Shown here: positions 24,001 to 31,708 of the stretch, piece after piece
Numbering within the stretch: the stretch's first letter is position 1
How the letters are laid out: the number at the start of each line of letters is the position of its first letter
NCBI GenBank assembly: GCA_036850595.1
Contig: CM072156.1
Coordinates: forward strand, 11,604,326-11,668,325
DNA: 64,000 nucleotides
Direction: 5' to 3'
Origin: Rhyacichthys aspro
Taxonomy: Eukaryota > Chordata > Actinopteri > Gobiiformes > Rhyacichthyidae
Notes under the pieces: generated by a model
Seen by the model: the letters and a program-made list of their open reading frames with translations, nothing else
Databases searched by the model: none
Told to the model about the DNA's origin: nothing
Position numbers and translations under genes: made by a program

Positions 24001-25006
24001 ACAGATGGATTTGGTCACTATCAAACATTTTCTACCTATTCTCTTTTAAAGCTGTAGGACACCTGGAATGTATACTGTGCCATCCCTGCAGATGTTAATA
24101 CTTCTCATGTGAAGTTGACATGTTTAAATCTATCCGTGCTCACCATGTTAAATTGCTTTCATATTTCATTTTTACAATGTTTTGCACTTAATTGTGCACC
24201 CTTCAAATCGTTTTTGGAAGCCAAATTAATATAGTGTAATGTGTTATTCCACAGAGGTCACCACTGCAGCATTATAAAGTCATAGTACTTTCTCAACAGA
24301 TGTTCTTCTATTTTACTGTAATTTCACAGCCTTCCATACAGTTTCACAATGAAAAGTGTCATAGTCTGCTATGAAACCCTCCATAAATTCATGGAACAAA
24401 GAAAAGGCCATCTGATCTTAAATAAAAAGGACAGGTCCCAAAGTGCTGCTGAATGAAATATTAAATAAGTTAAAAACCACAAAGAGATTGTCACACAGAT
24501 GAGGTGTTTCTGTTGCAGTTTGAACTCTCTGTCAACCATTCAACAAATATTAGCCCAAAATATTTGTTCTTCTTGGTTTTCTAACTAATACTACTAATAC
24601 TAACTTATAGTGCAAAAAATAAGTGGGCAGATTTCTTTTTCATATGCAAATTAGATTATCACAAAATATTTATAAATACCTAACTTCACAATCCTCTGAG
24701 CATTTGTTTCTGTGTACTTTCTCTATTTCCAAAAATTGTCCTAGGAAGCTGCTTAGTCACCCAGTTAAGATGGACTGGGATATGGTTCAAGACATGGTGG
24801 ACTGTTTGACGTTGTTGCCATGTTTCCTGCCGGTAGACGTGGTAGACTTTTTAGCTGACTGCAGCAGTCCATTGTCAAGGGCCAGAATGAGACCGTCTGT
24901 TCTAGTCCATCATTGTATTCTTCTATTTTTTGCAACTGTGCTTAAATTCCATGTGTCTTTGTGCTGTCTTTTTTGCAGACTCTCTGGAGATGGTACTAAG
25001 CTTTAG
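13..25006 (+). CDS. KIAA0825: KIAA0825 orthologue (DUF4495 family), 3' two thirds, 16 exons, spanning feature
   Basis: This feature spans all visible exons; each is listed separately below. Joined, the exons give about 839 codons in one frame with every intron phase matching. Compared with human KIAA0825 as I remember it (about 1,275 residues), the translation shares long strings such as GGSDYLRQIYHIIQ, LQDAESHHWDD, GERCSF, ELTEQKI and KEWNY in the same order, so identity is secure. The protein has no known enzymatic activity. I see no signal peptide, transmembrane helix or catalytic motif; it looks like a helical, leucine-rich intracellular protein. In humans, loss-of-function variants are linked to postaxial polydactyly type A10; the molecular role is unclear. 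The start codon and roughly the first third of the protein lie left of the window. The introns are tiny compared with the several-hundred-kilobase human gene, which fits a teleost. Confidence 0.93.
98..2305 (+). other. Intron with (CA)n repeat
   Basis: This intron is about 2.2 kb and contains a (CA)n microsatellite at 866-905. The stretch from 1072 to about 1190 begins after a fair acceptor and stays open in the phase that would follow a GTTAGT donor at 94. Its translation does not resemble KIAA0825 and it lacks a good donor, so I do not call it an exon. Nothing else is recognisable. Confidence 0.7.
866..905. repeat. (CA)n microsatellite
   Basis: A 40-base uninterrupted CA dinucleotide run, followed by interrupted CA-rich sequence to about 929. 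Short open frames over it (HTHTHT on the + strand, CVCVCV on the - strand) are repeat artefacts. Confidence 0.97.
2306..2583 (+). CDS. KIAA0825: KIAA0825 exon
   Basis: This 278-base exon starts in phase 0 after TTCTCATAG and ends in phase 2 before donor GTAAGG. It encodes FCGAIMTELNALLPLAAACR and continues through LQERAQEVPSHAPLKNL. Human KIAA0825 has the very similar LQERAKEVPSKAPLKNL at this point. The ATG at 2321 is an internal methionine: the frame is open back to the acceptor and the homology continues upstream, so it is not the start codon. The exon end at 2583 is fixed by the next exon, where the split codon GT+A gives valine. Confidence 0.93.
2584..3425 (+). other. Intron
   Basis: An 842-base phase-2 intron, AT-rich in its first part and pyrimidine-rich around 2990-3070. 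I see no repeat or gene in it. Confidence 0.85.
3426..3576 (+). CDS. KIAA0825: KIAA0825 exon
   Basis: A 151-base exon, phase 2 in and phase 0 out, after acceptor CTGTGCCTAG and before donor GTAAAG. It encodes a segment ending in LLQDAESHHWDDPKPFFE. The core LQDAESHHWDD is identical to human KIAA0825 as I recall it, one of the most conserved points of the family. The open frame continues on both sides into intron, so the exon is smaller than the longest ORF here. Confidence 0.94.
3577..5307 (+). other. Intron
   Basis: A 1.7-kb phase-0 intron with C- and G-homopolymers at 4270-4278 and 5083-5090 and several pyrimidine-rich stretches. No gene, RNA or recognisable mobile element was seen. Confidence 0.85.
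5308..5498 (+). CDS. KIAA0825: KIAA0825 exon
   Basis: A 191-base exon, phase 0 in and phase 2 out. The acceptor is CTCATCTACAG and the donor GTACTA. It begins GERCSFPVQMWYYF and contains RSDLWPVLP, followed by a helical leucine-rich stretch (ETLQLLVQRYTLAQPS). Human KIAA0825 reads GERCSFSIQMWHYF at the same place. The split AG+G arginine codon joins it to the exon at 6353. Confidence 0.94.
5499..6352 (+). other. Intron
   Basis: An 854-base AT-rich phase-2 intron. I see no gene or recognisable repeat in it. Confidence 0.85.
6353..6559 (+). CDS. KIAA0825: KIAA0825 exon
   Basis: A 207-base exon, phase 2 in and out, encoding CDITAMLLYVEELLWSVC through LLTVLVVVTAPLSLLY. The human protein has LLWSVC and TLVILTSPLTELY in matching positions. 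The C-terminal half is hydrophobic, but aligned family members read like buried amphipathic helix rather than a membrane span. The donor is GTCAGT. Confidence 0.93.
6800..6904 (+). CDS. KIAA0825: KIAA0825 exon
   Basis: A 105-base exon, phase 2 in and out, between acceptor TATTCCAG and the consensus donor GTAAGT. It encodes AFMNDPGVTIQHSDHTVVRW and then LNAIDPELFTEQVL. This part is poorly conserved relative to the human protein, so the call rests on open frame, good splice sites and matching phases with both neighbours. The preceding intron is only 240 bases. Confidence 0.88.
6905..8321 (+). other. Intron
   Basis: A 1.4-kb phase-2 intron with an A-rich run at 6956-6972 and no recognisable gene or mobile element. 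Confidence 0.85.
8322..8461 (+). CDS. KIAA0825: KIAA0825 exon
   Basis: A 140-base exon, phase 2 in and phase 1 out, with acceptor TTTTCTCTCAG and consensus donor GTAAGT. It encodes EGLKDQAASTCQLRLLTSD, then MLLWMLLYRDCHLPRVLLKN. Human KIAA0825 has LLETLLHHDGLLLRILLKSS in this position, so the leucine pattern is conserved although identity is modest. The split codon T+AC gives tyrosine with the exon at 10698. Confidence 0.91.
8462..10697 (+). other. Intron
   Basis: A 2.2-kb phase-1 intron. It includes a GC-balanced stretch at about 8880-9040 containing GGGCTAATTAACC, which could be regulatory, and T-rich tracts at 10305-10325 and 10509-10523. No gene or clear mobile element was seen. Confidence 0.8.
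10698..10877 (+). CDS. KIAA0825: KIAA0825 exon
   Basis: A 180-base exon, phase 1 in and out. The acceptor is TTATTTCAG and the donor GTGAAG. It encodes FWQETDIEISPENREAGDNF, then MVALFNIFTCLNDVPKAL and YMERADIWEHLYTLA. The human counterpart contains MEAIFKILYHCN and YMEEEQLWDFLYNI in the same order, supporting the alignment. Confidence 0.93.
10878..12104 (+). other. Intron
   Basis: A 1.2-kb AT-rich phase-1 intron with nothing recognisable in it. Confidence 0.85.
12105..12326 (+). CDS. KIAA0825: KIAA0825 exon
   Basis: A 222-base exon, phase 1 in and out, acceptor TCATTCTTAG and donor GTATGT. It encodes VIKCLRESVIKSTKGLLVRL and DIPECLLTIVPKEWNYVSQE. The PECLL..PKEWNY signature also occurs in human KIAA0825 (VPECLLESMPKEWNYIPKE). 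The split codon T+CT gives serine with the next exon across a 90-base intron. Confidence 0.94.
12417..12721 (+). CDS. KIAA0825: KIAA0825 exon (largest visible)
   Basis: A 305-base exon, phase 1 in and phase 0 out, donor GTAAGC. It encodes LSLVFTNLPLVIETLPLPVR, LFFCEAEKHLSQYARQLRSA and GLLIWALLGCVIQNLEDPD. The human protein has KLPTVIACLPPPVKYFF and KKAGLLVWNLIVIICRIFEDG here, so the order and spacing of motifs are conserved. The long hydrophobic runs fit a helical-repeat scaffold. Confidence 0.94.
12722..13064 (+). other. Intron
   Basis: A 343-base phase-0 intron with an A-rich tract at about 12967-13003. Nothing else was recognised. Confidence 0.85.
13065..13171 (+). CDS. KIAA0825: KIAA0825 exon
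   Basis: A 107-base exon, phase 0 in and phase 2 out, between TGGTTTTGCAG and GTGAGA. It encodes GVPKPTVQKVLRTLEEKNPK and then WANMELQNARKFCLE. Human KIAA0825 has QKVIQSVEQRKPNWIERQLLKARKL at this position. Charged and helical in character. Confidence 0.93.
14230..14640. promoter_or_regulatory. Candidate intronic regulatory element (sequence character only)
   Basis: This block differs from the surrounding AT-rich intron: mixed base composition, no simple repeats, and several clustered motif-like words. It includes CCCTAATGACATGATTGA, CCCTCATTAATCACCCTGC and TTTGCAAAGTAATTTG, which resemble homeodomain and POU/C/EBP target sequences. It also carries an 8-bp perfect inverted repeat around a 4-base loop at 14316-14335. 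Vertebrate conserved noncoding elements often look like this, but no alignment is available, so this is an inference. Confidence 0.3.
15022..15072. repeat. (CA)n microsatellite
   Basis: About 51 bases of CA dinucleotide with one interruption near 15060-15061. Confidence 0.96.
15562..15706 (+). CDS. KIAA0825: KIAA0825 exon (most conserved)
   Basis: A 145-base exon, phase 2 in and phase 0 out, preceded by a long T-rich tract and TTCTTAG; donor GTAGGG. It encodes ALAELTEQKIGLMLLEVCHK and AGGSDYLRQIYHIIQGNE. Human KIAA0825 has ELTEQKINVLLLDICHKPGG followed by SDYLRQIYHIIQLNE. The 14-residue run GGSDYLRQIYHIIQ is identical, which makes this the firmest anchor for the gene assignment. Confidence 0.96.
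16029..16111. repeat. 83-base near-perfect inverted repeat (hairpin; MITE-like or small-RNA precursor-like)
   Basis: Position i pairs with 32140-i from 16029/16111 inwards to about 16067/16073. Of 39 opposed positions about 34 are Watson-Crick and one is G-T; mismatches are at 16041, 16051, 16052 and 16065. The arms start ATGAAAAGAAAC and end GTTTCTTTTCAT, with a loop of about 5 bases. Size and pairing resemble either a short palindromic MITE or a pre-miRNA-like hairpin within a transcribed intron. No target-site duplication was obvious and no known miRNA seed was recognised. Confidence 0.85.
16550..17420 (-). mobile_element. L2/CR1-like non-LTR retrotransposon fragment, reverse transcriptase, inactive
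   Basis: The minus strand encodes diverged pieces of a LINE reverse transcriptase. Near 17350-17390 is motif A, MLFVDFSSAYN; near 17200-17230 is motif B, VPQGYVLSLLLYSL (usually PQGCVLSPLLYSL). Near 17125-17135 motif C reads FADS instead of the catalytic FADD. Downstream pieces include ANNLNLNTSK and LTYCCTVWISSC, and near 16600-16650 the C-terminal RKRYRLNKTKTNRLKNSF. These lie in different frames with stops between, so the copy is frameshifted, 5'-truncated at about 17420 and cannot be active. The family call (L2 or CR1/Maui-like) is from motif flavour only. It lies antisense to KIAA0825 inside an intron. Confidence 0.88.
17730..17882 (+). CDS. KIAA0825: KIAA0825 exon
   Basis: A 153-base exon, phase 0 in and out, between TTCTGATGCAG and GTTTGT. 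It encodes ELLMSKLCENMDSSNTSSL, then SPLYQFEHIGQEKLEQ. The human protein has EEYLKEQLSSM and NPFHVYKTFSENMLDQ at matching places. The serine-rich middle is variable in the family. Confidence 0.92.
17883..19202 (+). other. Intron with possible regulatory islands
   Basis: A 1.3-kb phase-0 intron. The stretches at about 18480-18640 and 18960-19180 are GC-balanced with words such as CTTATCACGGG (GATA-like), CATGATTGATCG and CCTGATTAATAACTAAC. They look like candidate regulatory sequence rather than filler; conservation cannot be tested here. Confidence 0.6.
19203..19297 (+). CDS. KIAA0825: KIAA0825 exon (frame set by intron phase)
   Basis: A 95-base exon, phase 0 in and phase 2 out, acceptor ACATCAACAG and donor GTAAAA. 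In the phase dictated by its neighbours it encodes STVVDWAWDWPRLLPAAQGT, then SGVTFTTLLNN. Human KIAA0825 has KWNWNWAKLLPNYLELDTMT and FRALLENR here, which confirms both frame and placement. The longer ATG-initiated frame starting at 19223 is a different frame and is not the product. Confidence 0.92.
20215..20245. repeat. (CA)n microsatellite
   Basis: CA dinucleotide run of about 31 bases with one T interruption at 20223. Confidence 0.93.
23172..23193. repeat. Poly-A run
   Basis: Twenty-two consecutive A residues. It could be the tail of an old retroposed sequence, but no recognisable element precedes it. Confidence 0.95.
24745..24873 (+). CDS. KIAA0825: KIAA0825 penultimate exon (3' edge uncertain)
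   Basis: This exon begins in phase 2 after AATTGTCCTAG. It encodes KLLSHPVKMDWDMVQDMVDC, then LTLLPCFLPVDVVDFLADCS. It continues the human C-terminal pattern TFRALLENR followed by an acidic helix. No strong donor follows. Two GT sites in the right phase exist, GTCAAG at 24874 and GTCTGT at 24895, and both join in frame to 24979. The third option is no splice: the frame also stays open to the stop at 25004. I prefer a 105- or 84-base intron because the readthrough translation is an uncharacteristic hydrophobic stretch produced by a polypyrimidine tract ending TTTTTTGCAG. Confidence 0.75.
24979..25006 (+). CDS. KIAA0825: KIAA0825 terminal coding exon, with stop codon
   Basis: This follows a good acceptor (CTGTCTTTTTTGCAG at 24964-24978) and encodes the last residues LSGDGTKL before TAG at 25004-25006. 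The stop is the same whether or not the small upstream intron is removed, so the gene end is firmer than the exon boundary. I cannot match these last residues to the human C-terminus, which diverges. Confidence 0.6.
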
Positions 25007-28000
25007 CTTGCAAAAATCTCTTGAACTGGCAATAAGCATGTGTTGAAAACTTCCATTACTTTACAGCATGTTTATCGTACAGTAAAAGTGTGACATGGTA
25101 TTGTGAACTAGGCTTATTATAACATTTTGTGTATTGCATGTGTGCATTTGCTTGTGTTGCAGTTGATGCTGGCTGTCAAACAAAGTAAATACAGTATACA
25201 TAACCTTCACTGCAAGTCAGTCAGGATAGGCACATCAGCTGAGCACTTCCAACTTAATGGCTGTTTGTGCTCCTGCGTGATGACGGAGAGGGTTTGTTTT
25301 GCTGGTGCATCACGAGGTTGTTTCCTGTCGCCAGGCTCATTAGCTCATCGGCAGCGCCCAGACTGCCCCAGCCAATCGCTGCTCTCTGCCCAGCTCTGCC
25401 ATTTGCATGTGGTCCAAGAAGAGATAATTAGAGGGATCTCTGCCTGTCACTGTTAATCTGGGATTTAGTGAAGGGCTGTGATGCCGACATGCTGATGGAC
25501 TGACACACTTTTGTGCACATACACAGTGTGGCGTCATACACTGGCACAAGATTTGAGATTAGACTTGCAGAAAATAAGTGCCTACTATATATTATAAAAA
25601 CCAAAAGAAATTCAACAAGCGCCATATTTATTCTCTTGTCTGTTGCGTTTGCAGTCTATTAATTTGTCTTACTCATTGCCAATATAAATGTGACCTTTTT
25701 AAAAGGTTTTACTATTTTTTGTGAGGTTTTTTTGTTTTTTTTTACAATAGACTGTAGAAGAGCATGTTGGCTCAGTGGCTGTTTACACTAGTTGTACTAT
25801 GCTGTTGACACAGGTTTTAGATCCCTGTTCAGATAGTGTGCTTGTTGCTTCCCAAACAGACAGAATGCTCAGTAAGCCTTTTGAACAAGCCCAGCTGTCA
25901 GCCTTATACTTCCACACAAGCACTCGCGCTCGCACATCCCAACAAATGTACATGTGCTCATACACTGGCACATACCCAACCACACATGCCGAAAGCACAC
26001 TTCACTGATTGGCATGCCTCCTGTTTTCCCATAATTCCGACTGATTTATCCAATCAATCTCACTTGGAGCGCCACTAAAGCGTTGACTAATATTAAGAGT
26101 AGAACATGCAACAATTAAAACATGCTTCAGGTAATTACAGAGCCGGTTTAGCAGCAAACAACTGAAGCATTTTATACATTCAGCCTGTTGCCTGTATGTT
26201 TTATTTGTACCTGTTTAAAAGTTAATCAGAGGAAATGAGCTACATCTGTGAAAGCTACTCTATTTAATGCACGAGTTAAATAATATGTAAACTATCACAT
26301 CATTTGTGAAATGTATTGTCCAAATATTGATTCTGTTCACGTAATTTAATATAGAGGCCATTACTACTATGGAAGAACTTTTGATTTTCCTGTGTAAAAG
26401 GCGGAAAGGATGCTCTTGTCACTGCTAAACCCTATTTTCCACCCAAATGACAGCTAGTCTTTTTGCCCACTATGGGACTGTTTAATGGTGCATGTTGAGA
26501 GAAAGGGTGAGCACTGTCGCTGACCTCATCTGTCCCGCTTTGTGACCCGGTGTCACCACTGATGGCACGTAATAGTTGACACTTGACTTTAGGGGCTCTT
26601 TAAGTGCCAAGAGTGCTGGGGCATTGGATTCATATTCTAATGTGGCCATCTTTGTAGTCTATGCCTTTAGCTTCTGTCCAAGTGCCCTCTCTACACTCGT
26701 TCCCACTTTTTCCTTATATTTACTTCTTCATCGCTGTGTGTCTCCTTCTCAGATGAACACACACACAGAGTCACGCACGCAACAAAACACTTAGACCTAC
26801 TCAGACACTCTTTTGCTGAATTGAAATGGCCTGGCCTGCCCTTCTGCCCCTGTACCATTACAGGTAAGCACTTGACGCTTGTCTTGACAAATCCATGGAC
26901 AGCGAGGGTGAACACTCAACCTGGAATCAGCACTCTTATGTACACTTGTTCACTCAGCGGTTGCCTCACATGCTTTTGTGCAGGGACAGAAAATGAACTT
27001 TAGTCTGCAAATTCACTCCTGGACCCAAATTTCTAATGCCTGCTTCTAACATCATCTATTATGCTTCGATGGTGTTAGTCTGCTTAAATGGCCTTATGTC
27101 ATAAAGCAAGACATAACAAGGTAAATTACATATTCTGCTTATGTCACCATACGTATACTTGAGAGCAGCTTGCTATTACTGCAGTGTGACCCTATTGCCT
27201 TGAAGGTATAGGCAGAAAATGGTTTAGCTTGGCTTTTTTCCACAGTGATGTCAAGACTTCTTAAACAGCAGTTTGACTTATATTTAATCAACATGGATGC
27301 AATATATCGCAGGTGTCAAAAGATAACTACATGCATGCGGTCTACCATTACTTTACCTCACATATTTTGTTTTTACCTTACCAATATGGAGCTCTTTACT
27401 CAATGTTTCTTTCAACTCTTTCTCCTTTTACCTGCTCACCCCCCACCCCTCACTCCTATCTTAGAGAAACCATCACGGGTCATGTTTTTCTGAGTCTTTG
27501 ATCATTGAGTAGTCTTTCAGTATGTTGACTACAAGGCCTCTCACCTCCCCAGTGGTTGTTGCAAAAGAGGGGGCACACTTATCTGGCTTCTATGATGTTG
27601 ATGGTTGAAAGCATTTGCTGATGTTGAAAGTGAGCGTGTACGCGCGTGTGTGTCCACTCGGCCGTGATGAAAGACTGTTATAGCACTGCTTTATGATCAT
27701 GTTGCAGATACATTGTAGTTAAGCTGGTTGATAATAAATGTGTTTTATACATCTGTCAGAAAGATAACACGTCATGTCCCTGATAACATTAGGCAGAAAA
27801 TAAAATCCCCAATCCTTTCTTATATAGCTTCAATTTAAAATAGCTTAAAAACTTGAGATTTTGATCTCCTACTACCCCAAGCATCGCCTTCAAATCTATT
27901 TGTTCAGTTATTGCATAGAAAACTTCCTTCACTGTGCTGTAATGGTTTTGTCCTTAGGGCACAAACTATGGTTCAAATAGAAAAAAGCTCTTTCTTCCCT

Positions 28001-30000
28001 CAGTCTTTATGCATCTTGTGTGCAGACGATGGCTGGGTGTCTGAGAGCTATGCTGTTCTATCCAACTGCAGAATTCTCCCCTTTGTATGATGCAGAGGAT
28101 GGCCTTGATGTGACAGCTCGCTGTGTTAGCCCAAGTTGTTTTTGACAGAAGACAATAAAAAAGAAGGAGGAGAGGAAAAATGAAATATAAAGGTAAAGCA
28201 CTGGAATTTTTCTGGATGTGAATGGCTTTTGCTAAAATCAATTTCTTTTCTTTTTCATTTTCCTAAAAAAACCCCAACAACAACAACTTTGTTACTCTCT
28301 GTTTCTTACCTTTGTCATGACTGTTAAGAACAGCCTGTTTGATTGAATTTGCCTCCTGAGACATTTAGTGATCTTGATGGATTCTTAAGATGCAGGACTT
28401 GGGCTTGCTGGAAGCATCTTTTTAGATGTTTTTTTTCTGGTGACATTATGGAAACTGCTGTACCCTTTAGAGCAGACTGAACAGAGAGTATTATTTGACA
28501 TATACTTCTGTTACATGCCAGTCTATAAGAATGCCAATGACAATCATAAGAAAGGACATTTAGATTACTGTCGAGGCTCCCTGCCCTGTCTCTTTCTATC
28601 TGGCCTCCTATCAGTCTGGCTGTTTTATAATCTGTCTTCTCTTCATGTTGTGTAATGATGAGTAGCTGGTCAGAAGGGTATAGAGTATTTGTGTGTGTGT
28701 TAATGGGAATCTTATGATTCAGGTTTGTGTGTCTGCATGTGTATCCAGTCTGTCTGCCCTTTTCGATTCAAAGTGTGACCCTAGGACTGTACCTTGCAAT
28801 CATTCGGCCTGCCTCTCCTTTCTGTCTGAGTATTCCTCCTTCAGCCTTTAAAAGAGCCCTCCTTATCACCATGTGGTAGACCTTCTCTGTGCCCCTCACT
28901 GTTCTCAAGGTTAGCCTCACTTCACAGCTTTTCTCTTTTCCACTATCCTTCATTCGTGCCTTACTGGTATCTATTCTTTTGCTTGTTACGTAGAGTCATT
29001 CAGAAGTCTGGATGTTGGAGTTTTTCCCCTCCTACCCTCTCAAGGTGATCTCTTCCCGTGTCCTTTATGTAGACATCCACCAGCTCTCCATGTATACGTA
29101 CATCTGACAAAGTACTGGAAGTTGAAAGGTTGCCAGACTCGACCCCCACCGCACACTTGCACCTTTGTCCTTTTATATTTCGCTTCTCTTCACCTTGTCA
29201 TCAAACACGTATATTCTTTCTCAGATCCTCAAGAAAAATAGTCAGGGTGATAGTCTGAGCCACTCATCTTGCATCTCGTTTTCGAGTCTTGTTTGTCCCA
29301 GAAGGCCTACATAGGTGAAGAATTTAAAGTTGCATACCTAGTGAAGAGGTGAAATGAAACCTCAAAGTACTGTCAGCAATTGTGTTTCAGGGTCACTGCC
29401 ATATATGTTCTGTAAAATCCATATATGCAACCCATTTTCTCCAGTTTTGTGTGTAATTCACAGTTCCATTTTCAGTAACATTTTTGTCAAAATATATTCT
29501 CCAAAACTAATGGATCCCAACTAGTTAATTGTATCATTCAGCATACCTCTGTTCAAAAGTATGATTTGTCTCAGTTTCTCACAGATTTCATTAAACCAAA
29601 CAGATATTTCTTCTTATGATCTATTCACAACTAAGTATTAACACAGGTGTACTTGAGACATACTTTTTACGCAATGATGTGAAACTGACCTAAACCTATT
29701 CTTTTCTGTCCTTTATTATTTTATCAGCTATTAATATTTCATTAACACTATTTAACCTTTTCATAAAAACATAACCTTGAATTAATAAAAAAAAATATAC
29801 AGCTTAAAAAGCACTTTTGATGGTTCTCTGACATAAAAAGAAAGAAAACCCCTGGCAATGTAACCAGCTTAGTATACACCTCTATAAGTGATGGGGCACA
29901 CTACCATCTCATGACATCAACAGAACTCTCCACACATCAACTGCATGCAAGATGTATATTGAGACATAACAGTCTCATCAATTTTTCAGCAAAGCAGTTG
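25007..30000. other. Noncoding: 3' UTR/flank and start of a gene desert
   Basis: No convincing gene. Most is AT-rich filler with CA-rich patches. The block at about 25320-25470 is GC-balanced, non-repetitive and holds the octamer ATTTGCAT (25401-25408) close to GAGATAATTAGAGGG, resembling a POU/homeodomain element. A second such block lies near 26500-26600. Antisense and sense open frames under 110 codons here show no family resemblance. Confidence 0.6.
25081..25086 (+). terminator. Possible polyadenylation signal AGTAAA
   Basis: AGTAAA, a known weaker variant of AATAAA, lies 75 bases after the stop and is followed by a TG/T-rich stretch at about 25120-25160. I see no exact AATAAA within about 700 bases of the stop. 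Weak variants AATAAG (25031) and a second AGTAAA (near 25185) are alternatives. Confidence 0.3.
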
Positions 30001-30031
30001 TACGCAGAGTGCGGCGTTCGTGGTCAAGTCA

Positions 30032-30052
30032 TAAAAGTTACATAGTGTTGCT
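30032..30052 (-). mobile_element. Single terminus of a TTAA-flanked MITE, related to the element at 53480
   Basis: This 21-base terminus abuts TTAA at 30053-30056. Its reverse complement, starting AGCAACACTATGTAAC, matches the right terminal repeat of the MITE at 53480-53811 at 17 of 21 positions. The motif TGGTTCTCTGACAT at 29820-29833 resembles TGGTTCTTAGACAT inside that MITE, hinting that a diverged copy may run from about 29780 to 30052. I could not find a clear left terminal repeat. Confidence 0.6.
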
Positions 30053-31684
30053 TTAAATACATATATGTCCGGATGGTGTCTTCTGCCGGAGCTGGTTGAA
30101 TGCAGTGGAAGGCCAGTGTGGGCTGATATCTGTCTCTATGTATATGGATCACTGAGAGCAGATATGGCTGATATCTCTGTCATCATAGCATCTCAGACCT
30201 GACAGCACCGATCATAATCAGCGCCCCTCTGGCTTTCCCTCCTGCTATCTATTCCCCCCTCTGTATCAGTGTATTAAACCAGGTGTGCTGCATCTGTATT
30301 TTTGGACTTTTTTCAGTGTTACACCTCACTCTTCATGTCTTAACAACACCTCTCTTTCTCACTTGCCTTCACAGTAATGGTGCACTTTGGGAATATGCAC
30401 TGCATGCAAGGGGAGTTACTGTTGGGAGGGATTCTGCTGTTATTTCTGTACAGTGTAGGGCATGTGTTTGTTTGTGTGAGTAGGTGGGTATGTGTCAGAG
30501 ACCATTTACAAAGGGATCAGCCCTGGGGGTGGCGATGCATTGCTGCAGAGGATGGAGACCGAGGGGAGGTAGAAGCGAGCTACTTCACAGCACATGTTGC
30601 AAACAGCCAACTAGCTTGCCTCACTTGGCTCTGTAATACACGGTTCAGTACTTATTTATTTATATTTGGGTTGGAGGGGGGCAAATGTATGTTCAGTGGC
30701 ATTGGATATCAGTGACAGGAAGGATCAAAGAGCGACACCACAAATGAAGCTGTCAAAGTGGCCCGACAACCGGGTCCCGAGGCGAACATCCCTCGCTTGC
30801 ACATTTTATTATGATTGCAGTGAAACCTCACAGCAAGGAAGGGAGGAGTGAAAGGAAAAAAAGAAAACCATCATCTTCCTACCAGAGACAAAGTAAAAGA
30901 CACAAAATGAGCACTGCTGTATCATTGCTGTTCATGATGGAATGAATTATGAATGTGTGCAGGGGATTAGAAAACAATGGTAAAAGTCCGTAGGATTCTC
31001 GCCTAGTTTCCTTACTCTCAGCCCAGCAACTAATTAGCACTTTCAACACAAGTGTATGATCTCATTAATGTGATTTCTGCTTATGTAACGGGTATATGCA
31101 CGCACACTTCCTAACACACTCCAATTGCAGGATTATTACATAAAGCAAATGGAGATGTGAATGAAAATGCATTGTTTATTGTTTCTAATACATTTAGAGA
31201 GATGATCAAATGCTTTTTACATGTTGATACTGCAGTCAAGCCGGAGGTTTAGCTGACAGCACTATTCAATGTTTACAGCATTTAAATCAGGCTTTCCCCT
31301 TATGTCTTGCATCAGAGCAATTTGATAATGTGTGATGAATATCTTCAGTCACGGCGCCATAGTGTTGACTGGTCACATCACAGACATTTTTTGTAATGCC
31401 TCAATGTGGAGAAATATTCTAAGTGTATACTGGAGCTGTAAGTGTGTAATGTTTTAAAAAGCAGGTTATACATTTTTTACATAATTGCTCAGTCTATTTG
31501 TATAGTGGATACAATTCACATCAGCTAATTAGTATCCACACACTGAGATATAGCAAGAGCGAGACAGAGAAAAAAAGAGGGGGAGGAAGCAGAGAGAGGG
31601 TAAGGGTAGATAATTAGACCGAATTAAGCCATCTCTTTTAATCTAGCCTCTGAAAGAAGGAGAGCGAGAAAAAGAAAAAGGGAT

Positions 31685-31708
31685 GGGGTGGGGGTTGGGG
31701 TTCTGGGG
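31685..31708 (+). other. Canonical G-quadruplex motif
   Basis: Four runs of at least four G separated by loops of 1, 2 and 4 bases (G4-T-G5-TT-G4-TTCT-G4). Such short loops predict a very stable intramolecular quadruplex. It lies at the end of a 150-base purine-rich tract and next to a GC-balanced island at 31740-31990. Confidence 0.85.

Larger units (their letters stand above)
19298..24744 (+). other. Large intron with repeats and candidate regulatory islands
   Basis: The largest visible intron (5.4 kb, phase 2). It contains a short TA run at 19678-19693, a (CA)n at 20215-20245, and poly-A runs at 21661-21673 and 23172-23193. A 10-bp perfect inverted repeat (AACAAATATT) lies at 24542-24568. 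GC-balanced islands at about 22660-22830 and 23630-23830 carry E-box-like and homeodomain-like words (GCCATCTG, CCATATGG, GCTCATTAATC). No gene was recognised. Confidence 0.7.
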
